Positions 7,189 through 11,331 of a DNA stretch of 11,331 nt are shown here, one piece after another; the first letter of the stretch is position 1, and the number at the start of each line of letters is the position of its first letter. The notes under the pieces were generated by a model. The model made no database searches. It had not been told where the DNA came from and worked only from the letters and a program-made list of their open reading frames with translations. The stretch is taken from NCBI GenBank assembly GCA_041652635.1, contig JBAZGW010000047.1:1-11331 (forward strand), given 5' to 3'. This stretch comes from Undivivens sp041652635. Lineage in GTDB: Bacteria > Omnitrophota > Gorgyraeia > Gygaellales > Profunditerraquicolaceae. A program made the position numbers and the translations under genes.

Positions 7189-8601
7189 TCAAACTACTTT
7201 GTTCTTGCCCTGGGCTTTGGCCAGATTGACGGAACCGCGCGCCCTTTCTATCAATTCCTGCGCGGTGATACCGTCCAGCGGATTCTCGCTAACGCCGGCG
7301 CTTACGGTAAGGCGCCGGCCGGCTTCCGGCTCAACGGAAAACACTTCCTCGACCCTGCGCCTTATATTATCGGCGACATCCTTTGCCTGGCGTTTATTCC
7401 TTTCAGGCATGATCACCGAGAATTCGTTGTCCGCCGTCCTGCCCGACCTGTCGATCTCCGATATCACATCATGGATGACCCCGGCCACTTTCTTGAGGGA
7501 GATCTCGGCGCTGATGGCGCCGAATTCACGCCTGAATCTCGCAAAATCGTCTATATCCAGGACGACGAAAGAACAGGGGCGCTGGCACAATATCGCGCGC
7601 TTTATCTCCTCATCCAGCCTACCGTTTATATAGTTCTCGTTGAACAATCCGGTCAACGCGTCCCGTATCTCCAATTTCTCGGCTTTATGCAGCAGGAAAT
7701 CGTTCTCTATGGCTATAGCTATCTGCCTCCCGAATATATCAAGCAGCTCGGCGTCATCATCATCGTAAGAAAAATCTTCCCTGGAATTCGCGATCCCCAG
7801 CACGGCGGTCACTTCATTCCGCAAAGGCACGGCGACGGCGATAGTATTGCGGAACCGGAAACGCTGAGAGAACATTTCGCTGGCTTTCTTGTTGTCGGAG
7901 TCGGCCACGAAGATATCCCCGCGCGTCAACAAGCAGCCGAAAACGCTATCGGACGCGCTTATTTTCATCCCTATTAATGACTCTGCCCCCTGGCCCACGG
8001 CAACTTTTATAAAAAAAGAGTCGCTTTCTTTATCTTTTAGGAATAAATACGCGGCTTCTGAATCCGCCAAAAGACGCGATTTATCCACGGCGATCTCCAG
8101 TATCTCATTAAGTTCCGCTCCCTGCGACACCAGCGAACTTATCTGTAACAGGCTTGAAAGAGCCAGGACCCTTTTCTGAATCTCCAGGTTTATCTGCGTG
8201 GTTTTCCGCCCGTAATTCTTCAGCTCGTCCATATTACTACGGATACGCTGCGTCAACTGGTTTAAAGCGTCCCCCAGATCGCCGACCTCATCGGAACGCT
8301 GGACATCCACCTTACGGCTGATATCCCCGGCGGCGATAAGTCTCGCTTCCAACGCGATCGTCAAAACGCGGTCGAACACTTCTTTTATAAGAAGAAAACC
8401 TATAATGGCGATGATCATGCTTATAGACAACGACCAGAGCAGTTCACCGGGAAGGCCGGCGCGCGGGAAAACATAATTGGAAAGGAGATAAACGGAGATT
8501 AGGAACGGCAAGAGAAAGATCAAATAAAATGCGATCTTCAGTCTGTATTTCAGGCTGCGCGACAATAGAGATAAATCGCTCTTTTTTCGCCCTGACAGCA
8601 T
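7189..8601 (-). CDS. Membrane HAMP-GAF-GGDEF protein with degenerate GGDEF motif
   Basis: The start is the ATG at 8601, with AGGAGG 6 nt upstream; the longer frame from 8670 has no such site. The 470-residue product has two transmembrane helices (about 21-45 and 54-76) with almost no periplasmic loop, then a HAMP domain (about 77-125), a GAF domain (about 150-300) and a GGDEF-family domain (about 312-468). The GGDEF signature reads ADNEF (390-394), and the usual DxDxFKxxND region reads DIDDFARFRRE. The inhibitory RxxD site is also absent. Diguanylate cyclase activity is therefore unlikely; a nucleotide-sensing or scaffold role is more plausible. With no periplasmic sensor, input would come through the GAF domain. 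It is the first gene of the run, with a promoter just upstream, and it ends 72 nt before the MshEN gene. Confidence 0.9.
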   Translation of the reverse strand: MLSGRKKSDLSLLSRSLKYRLKIAFYLIFLLPFLISVYLLSNYVFPRAGLPGELLWSLSISMIIAIIGFLLIKEVFDRVLTIALEARLIAAGDISRKVDVQRSDEVGDLGDALNQLTQRIRSNMDELKNYGRKTTQINLEIQKRVLALSSLLQISSLVSQGAELNEILEIAVDKSRLLADSEAAYLFLKDKESDSFFIKVAVGQGAESLIGMKISASDSVFGCLLTRGDIFVADSDNKKASEMFSQRFRFRNTIAVAVPLRNEVTAVLGIANSREDFSYDDDDAELLDIFGRQIAIAIENDFLLHKAEKLEIRDALTGLFNENYINGRLDEEIKRAILCQRPCSFVVLDIDDFARFRREFGAISAEISLKKVAGVIHDVISEIDRSGRTADNEFSVIMPERNKRQAKDVADNIRRRVEEVFSVEPEAGRRLTVSAGVSENPLDGITAQELIERARGSVNLAKAQGKNKVV

Positions 8602-8607
8602 TTCATC

Positions 8608-8613
8608 CCTCCT
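8608..8613 (-). promoter_or_regulatory. Ribosome binding site that fixes the start of the GGDEF-family gene
   Basis: AGGAGG on the minus strand lies 6 nt before the ATG at 8601. The same motif at the same distance precedes the HD-GYP start (3141-3146). It decides against the 23-residue longer reading from 8670. Confidence 0.8.
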
Positions 8614-8707
8614 ATGCTCTTGACTGCCTTGTGCTTTAAGAAACCGAATTTGAGCCGCCTCCGGAAACATACCGCTCTCGCGGGAAACCGAAGAGACAAC
8701 TGGAAGA

Positions 8708-8736
8708 ATTATACTCTTTATCCTATTTCATAGCAA
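8708..8736 (-). promoter_or_regulatory. Sigma-70-type promoter of the GGDEF-MshEN-ATPase-HD-GYP-pilC/gspF run
   Basis: On the minus strand a perfect -10 box TATAAT (8708-8713) is separated by 17 nt from TTGCTA (8731-8736), which matches four of six bases of the -35 consensus. The -35 box lies in the last codons of the radical SAM gene. Transcription would start near 8701, giving a leader of about 100 nt before the ATG at 8601. No riboswitch I recognise lies in that leader; it has one short CCGC-GAGA-GCGG hairpin. Confidence 0.7.
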
Positions 8737-10483
8737 CAACTTTCTCAAATTCTTCGATAAGAGTCCTCTTCTCTACCCCGACATCTATGAAATCCCAGGG
8801 AAGGATATCTTCCGGGGACTTTTCCCGCAGATAGAACCCGCTATCCAGGGACGCTCCGGAGAAAGCAGCCATCCACTTATCCCAGAAACAGCTATCGTTC
8901 CAATTGTCGAATCTGATGCCGGAACGAAAAGCGGCTTCAATGACCCCGGCGAGCCTGCGGTCACCGCGCGAAATAGCTCCTTCCAAAATGCTCAATTTCG
9001 GATCATGGAACACGGCCTTCAGCCTGCGGTTACCGCAGACCTTGCGTTTAAGATAAGCCTGTTTCTCCCGTATGACATCCATAGTTTCCATCGGGAACCA
9101 TTGCAGCGGCGTATGCGGCTTGGGGATCAATGTATTGACGCTTAAATGGACTTCCGCGGGCCTGCCCGCAGGTTTTCTGCGTAATTCCGAAACCTCCGCG
9201 GCCAGCGCGCTTATTCCGTCCAGGTCGGCGGGTGCCTCTCCCGGGATGCCGGTCAAAAAATACAGCTTCACGTGCTGATAACCTGCGGCATACGCTTTAG
9301 AGAGCGCTTCCCTAAATATCCCGTCGTCAAAATCTTTACAGAGGATATCCCTCATACGCTGGGTCCCGGCTTCAGGAGCAAAAGTCAGCCCGGTCTTGCG
9401 GATAGTCGCGATAAGCGTGGAAAGATCTCCGAGAAAACTTTTCGGTTTTATCGAAGGCAATGAAATACTCACGCATTTATCCCTGAACTCAGCCATCAAA
9501 GAGGCGGCGATCCCGCTGATCTGAGGATAATCGCTTATCGACAATCCGGTAAAAGAGATCTCCTGATACCCTGTGTTTTTATAAAGTTCTGCGGCCAATT
9601 CTTTCACTTTCCCGGCGTCGCGGTAACGCAAGGGATAATATTGCTGCCTGGCCTGGCAGAACCGGCAGCGGTTCGGACAGCCGCGCATTATCTCCAGAGT
9701 TATCCTGTCGTGCACTATCTGAACGTAAGGGACTATCCACTTACGCGGGAAAAAAGATGAATTCAGGTCTTCCACAAAACGCTTCTTTACCGTCGCCGGC
9801 ACGCCGGAACTTTTAGGCGCGAAAGAAACGATCCTGCCGTCGATGTCGTAACCGACGTCGTATAAAGAAGGCACGTACACCCCTTCGATAGCCGCTAACT
9901 CCGCCAATAGTGATCCGCGGTCCAAACGCCCGCTTTTATAATCCCGGCTGCGCCTGCGGTAAAGAGAGATCAATTCCGGCAACGCTTCCTCGGCCTCGCC
10001 TATTATAAAAAGATCGAAGAATTCCGAGACCGGTTCCGGGTTGAGCGCGCAGGGACCGCCTCCGATCACCAGAGGGACCCCGCTGCCTCTCTCTTGTGCC
10101 TTCAAAGGTATACCGGCGAGATCAAGAATATTCAGCACATCCGGATAATTCAATTCATATCCCAGGGAAAAACCCACCATATCGAAAGCCGCCAGGTCCC
10201 TGCGGTTCTCCAATGACTGCATCCTCCAGCCGCCGGAGCGTATAAGTTTTTCCATGTCCGCCGCCGGAGCGAAAAAACGTTCGCAAAGCACCCCTTCCAT
10301 CGCGTTCAACGCGCCGTAAATGATCCTGATGCCGAGATTACTCATCCCCACCTCGTAAATATCCGGAAATCCCAAAGCGAACCTGACCTCGGAAGCGTCA
10401 AAATCTTTCACCTCGGAATTCCATTCCCCCCCCAGGTACCGCGAAGGTTTCATTATCCCGAGCAGATCGTTCTCATTGAACAT
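8723..10483 (-). CDS. Radical SAM protein, TIGR03960-type (B12-binding-like N-terminus)
   Basis: From ATG 10483 the protein has 586 residues. The N-terminal half matches the family that opens with a KPSRYLGGEWN-type segment and continues through a B12-binding-like region (VRFALGFPDIYEVGMSNLG, IGGGPCALNPEP, IIGEAEEALPE). The radical SAM core has the 4Fe-4S cluster motif RGCPNRCRFC, with Cys269, Cys273 and Cys276 binding the cluster that cleaves S-adenosylmethionine. The C-terminus is typical of the family, ending around ILPWDFIDVGV. The substrate is unknown. Many relatives are fused to or followed by a DUF2344 domain; neither is seen here. The start has GGAGAG 7 nt upstream (10491-10496). The open frame reaches 10615, but its first 44 residues come from the repeat-rich intergenic region and do not resemble the family. 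Confidence 0.93.
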   Translation of the reverse strand: MFNENDLLGIMKPSRYLGGEWNSEVKDFDASEVRFALGFPDIYEVGMSNLGIRIIYGALNAMEGVLCERFFAPAADMEKLIRSGGWRMQSLENRRDLAAFDMVGFSLGYELNYPDVLNILDLAGIPLKAQERGSGVPLVIGGGPCALNPEPVSEFFDLFIIGEAEEALPELISLYRRRSRDYKSGRLDRGSLLAELAAIEGVYVPSLYDVGYDIDGRIVSFAPKSSGVPATVKKRFVEDLNSSFFPRKWIVPYVQIVHDRITLEIMRGCPNRCRFCQARQQYYPLRYRDAGKVKELAAELYKNTGYQEISFTGLSISDYPQISGIAASLMAEFRDKCVSISLPSIKPKSFLGDLSTLIATIRKTGLTFAPEAGTQRMRDILCKDFDDGIFREALSKAYAAGYQHVKLYFLTGIPGEAPADLDGISALAAEVSELRRKPAGRPAEVHLSVNTLIPKPHTPLQWFPMETMDVIREKQAYLKRKVCGNRRLKAVFHDPKLSILEGAISRGDRRLAGVIEAAFRSGIRFDNWNDSCFWDKWMAAFSGASLDSGFYLREKSPEDILPWDFIDVGVEKRTLIEEFEKVVAMK

Positions 10484-10590
10484 TATCTTACTCTCCAGTT
10501 CTTTTATAGTAGTTAAACGGTGATCCGGTTCTGGGGTCTTTTTAAGACTTATACAGCTTTTTTGAACAATAGAAAATCGAAAATAGACCA

Positions 10591-10639
10591 CAATCGAGAA
10601 CTTCCATCGGATCAAATCTCGATTTTCGAATCTCGATTG
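10591..10639. repeat. AATCGAGATT repeat cluster between rodA and the radical SAM gene
   Basis: The plus strand has two direct copies of AATCTCGATT (10615-10624 and 10629-10638) spaced by 4 bases, and an inverted copy CAATCGAGA (10591-10599) facing TCTCGATTG (10631-10639). A related stretch GAAAATCGAAAATAG lies just beyond, near 10572. The remaining intergenic sequence (10484-10590) holds the radical SAM ribosome binding site, a possible -10 (TATAAG, 10548-10553) without a good -35, and nothing else I can name. The cluster may be an operator or part of a dispersed repeat family. Confidence 0.55.
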
Positions 10640-10643
10640 CTCT

Positions 10644-10677
10644 GTGCGCTGTTAAAAGAACTCATTTAACAGCGCAC
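10644..10677 (-). other. Perfect 13-bp hairpin at the rodA stop codon
   Basis: GTGCGCTGTTAAA (10644-10656) and TTTAACAGCGCAC (10665-10677) are perfect complements around an 8-nt loop. The hairpin starts with the last base of the rodA stop codon. On the minus strand it is followed by AGAGCAATCG, with no U-tract, so it is not a standard intrinsic terminator. It could stabilise the 3' end of the rodA mRNA or act with a protein factor. Confidence 0.6.
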
Positions 10678-11331
10678 TAATAAGCCGCCCTGCTCCTGCT
10701 TATGTTTGCCAGGATCCCGAGAGAAATACAGGTAACCAGCACCGACGTGCCGCCGTAACTCATCAGCGGCAGAGGGACCCCCACGACAGGCGCCAGGCCC
10801 ATATTCATAGCTATATTCACCATTACCTGAACGAAAAGCATTATCGATATCCCCGCCGCCAAAAGCCTGCCGAAAGCGTCACCGGTCTGAGAAGATATGC
10901 GGATCCCCTCCCTGATGATCAAATAATAAAGTAATAAAAGCGCCAGACAACCGGCAAACCCCCATTCTTCGGCGAAAGTGGCGAATATGAAATCGGTATG
11001 CGACTCCGGCAGGAAATGCAGCTGGCTTTGCGTTCCGGAAAGCCACCCCTTGCCTATCAGCCCTCCCGAGCCCACGGCGATCCTTGATTGGATGATCGTA
11101 TACCCCGCGCCGAGAGGATCTATGCTGGGATTAAGAAAAACCATGATCCTCTCCTTCTGGTATCCGTGCAGAAAATGCCACCCCACCGGCAGCATAAACA
11201 AAGAGGCCGCGGTCAATGACAATGGATAACGTAATTTTATCCCGGAAAGATAAAGCATGCACATAAAAAGTATCAGCACCAGCATCCCGCTGCCCAGGTC
11301 AGGCTGCTCGATGATCAACGCCGCCGGCACA
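10677..11331 (-). CDS. rodA: RodA, peptidoglycan glycosyltransferase of the elongasome (C-terminal part; 5' end outside window)
   Basis: About 217 C-terminal residues of a SEDS-family membrane protein are present and the reading frame stays open to the right edge. The first apparent start is an internal GTG read as Val, so the true start lies outside. RodA polymerises lipid II glycan strands during side-wall growth, with a class B penicillin-binding protein partner. RodA-type motifs are QPDLGSG near the left of the fragment, the loop SGTQSQLHFLPESHTDFIFA with the conserved Asp of HTDF, EEWGF, and near the end GLAPVVGVPLPLMSYGG. Several hydrophobic segments are visible. The SQLHFLP loop fits RodA better than FtsW. 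The gene is followed by the 13-bp hairpin and a 193-nt gap before the radical SAM start. A rod-shaped cell is suggested but not proven. Confidence 0.9.
   Translation of the reverse strand, partial: VPAALIIEQPDLGSGMLVLILFMCMLYLSGIKLRYPLSLTAASLFMLPVGWHFLHGYQKERIMVFLNPSIDPLGAGYTIIQSRIAVGSGGLIGKGWLSGTQSQLHFLPESHTDFIFATFAEEWGFAGCLALLLLYYLIIREGIRISSQTGDAFGRLLAAGISIMLFVQVMVNIAMNMGLAPVVGVPLPLMSYGGTSVLVTCISLGILANISRSRAAY

Noticed and set aside
818..7977. Many plus-strand open frames of 60-310 residues opposite the minus-strand genes
   Set aside because: They mirror strongly conserved genes (PilC/GspF, HD-GYP, GspE copies, MshEN, GGDEF), show no family motifs and have compositions expected of antisense frames.
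8602..8670. 23-residue N-terminal extension of the GGDEF-family protein
   Set aside because: The inner ATG at 8601 has AGGAGG at ideal spacing. The extension covers that site and has no support.
8602..8700. Cyclic di-GMP riboswitch in the leader of the GGDEF-family gene
   Set aside because: The context invites it, but I see no GEMM-like conserved core, only a short CCGC-GAGA-GCGG hairpin.
10484..10615. 44-residue N-terminal extension of the radical SAM protein
   Set aside because: It is encoded by the repeat-rich intergenic region, does not resemble the family, and the ATG at 10483 has its own GGAGAG site.
10591..10639. CRISPR array
   Set aside because: The repeats are only about 10 bases, have 4-base spacing and lack regular unique spacers or cas genes.
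10644..10677. Hairpin after rodA as a standard intrinsic terminator
   Set aside because: Neither strand has a T-tract after the stem, so it is reported only as a structured element.

Overview
The window comes from a bacterial chromosome, probably a lineage of the Planctomycetota/Omnitrophota (PVC-like) part of the tree. The main clue is the 5' third of a 16S rRNA at the left edge. It reads GGCGGCGTGGATTAGG near its start and carries a one-base variant of the general bacterial 338 probe site. The protein content (PilC/GspF, paired GspE-type ATPases, a stand-alone MshEN domain, a TIGR03960-type radical SAM protein) fits that reading but does not prove it. I lean to Omnitrophota. Every gene I can support lies on the minus strand; I found no credible plus-strand gene, mobile element, tRNA or CRISPR array.

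Layout in transcription order, from right to left. (1) 10677-11331: the C-terminal part of rodA, the elongasome peptidoglycan glycosyltransferase, cut by the window edge. (2) 10484-10676: an intergenic stretch with a perfect 13-bp hairpin at the rodA stop codon and a cluster of AATCGAGATT repeats. (3) 8723-10483: a radical SAM protein with an N-terminal B12-binding-like region. (4) A sigma-70-type promoter (8708-8736) overlapping the end of that gene. (5) 848-8601: a compact six-gene run consisting of a membrane HAMP-GAF-degenerate GGDEF protein, a lone MshEN domain protein, two tandem GspE/PilB-type ATPases, a receiver-HD-GYP protein and a PilC/GspF membrane protein. (6) 391-847: terminator hairpins, a strong rRNA promoter with an A/T-rich upstream element, and a leader of about 280 nt. 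(7) 1-390: 16S rRNA, running off the left edge.

The six-gene run looks like an assembly-motor module of a type IV pilus or type II secretion system, bundled with proteins from cyclic di-GMP signalling families. The ATPases and the PilC/GspF platform protein form the motor core; pilins, secretin and prepilin peptidase are not in the window. The signalling proteins are unusual. The GGDEF motif is ADNEF, so diguanylate cyclase activity is unlikely. The receiver domain has Lys where the phospho-accepting Asp should be. The HD-GYP metal and signature residues are intact, so that protein could degrade cyclic di-GMP. The lone MshEN domain could act as a separate nucleotide sensor for the motor.

The rRNA leader is the other notable region. 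Between a near-consensus promoter and the 16S start lies an intrinsic-terminator-like hairpin whose 5' arm can also pair with an upstream segment. This gives two mutually exclusive hairpins, which is the layout of an attenuator.
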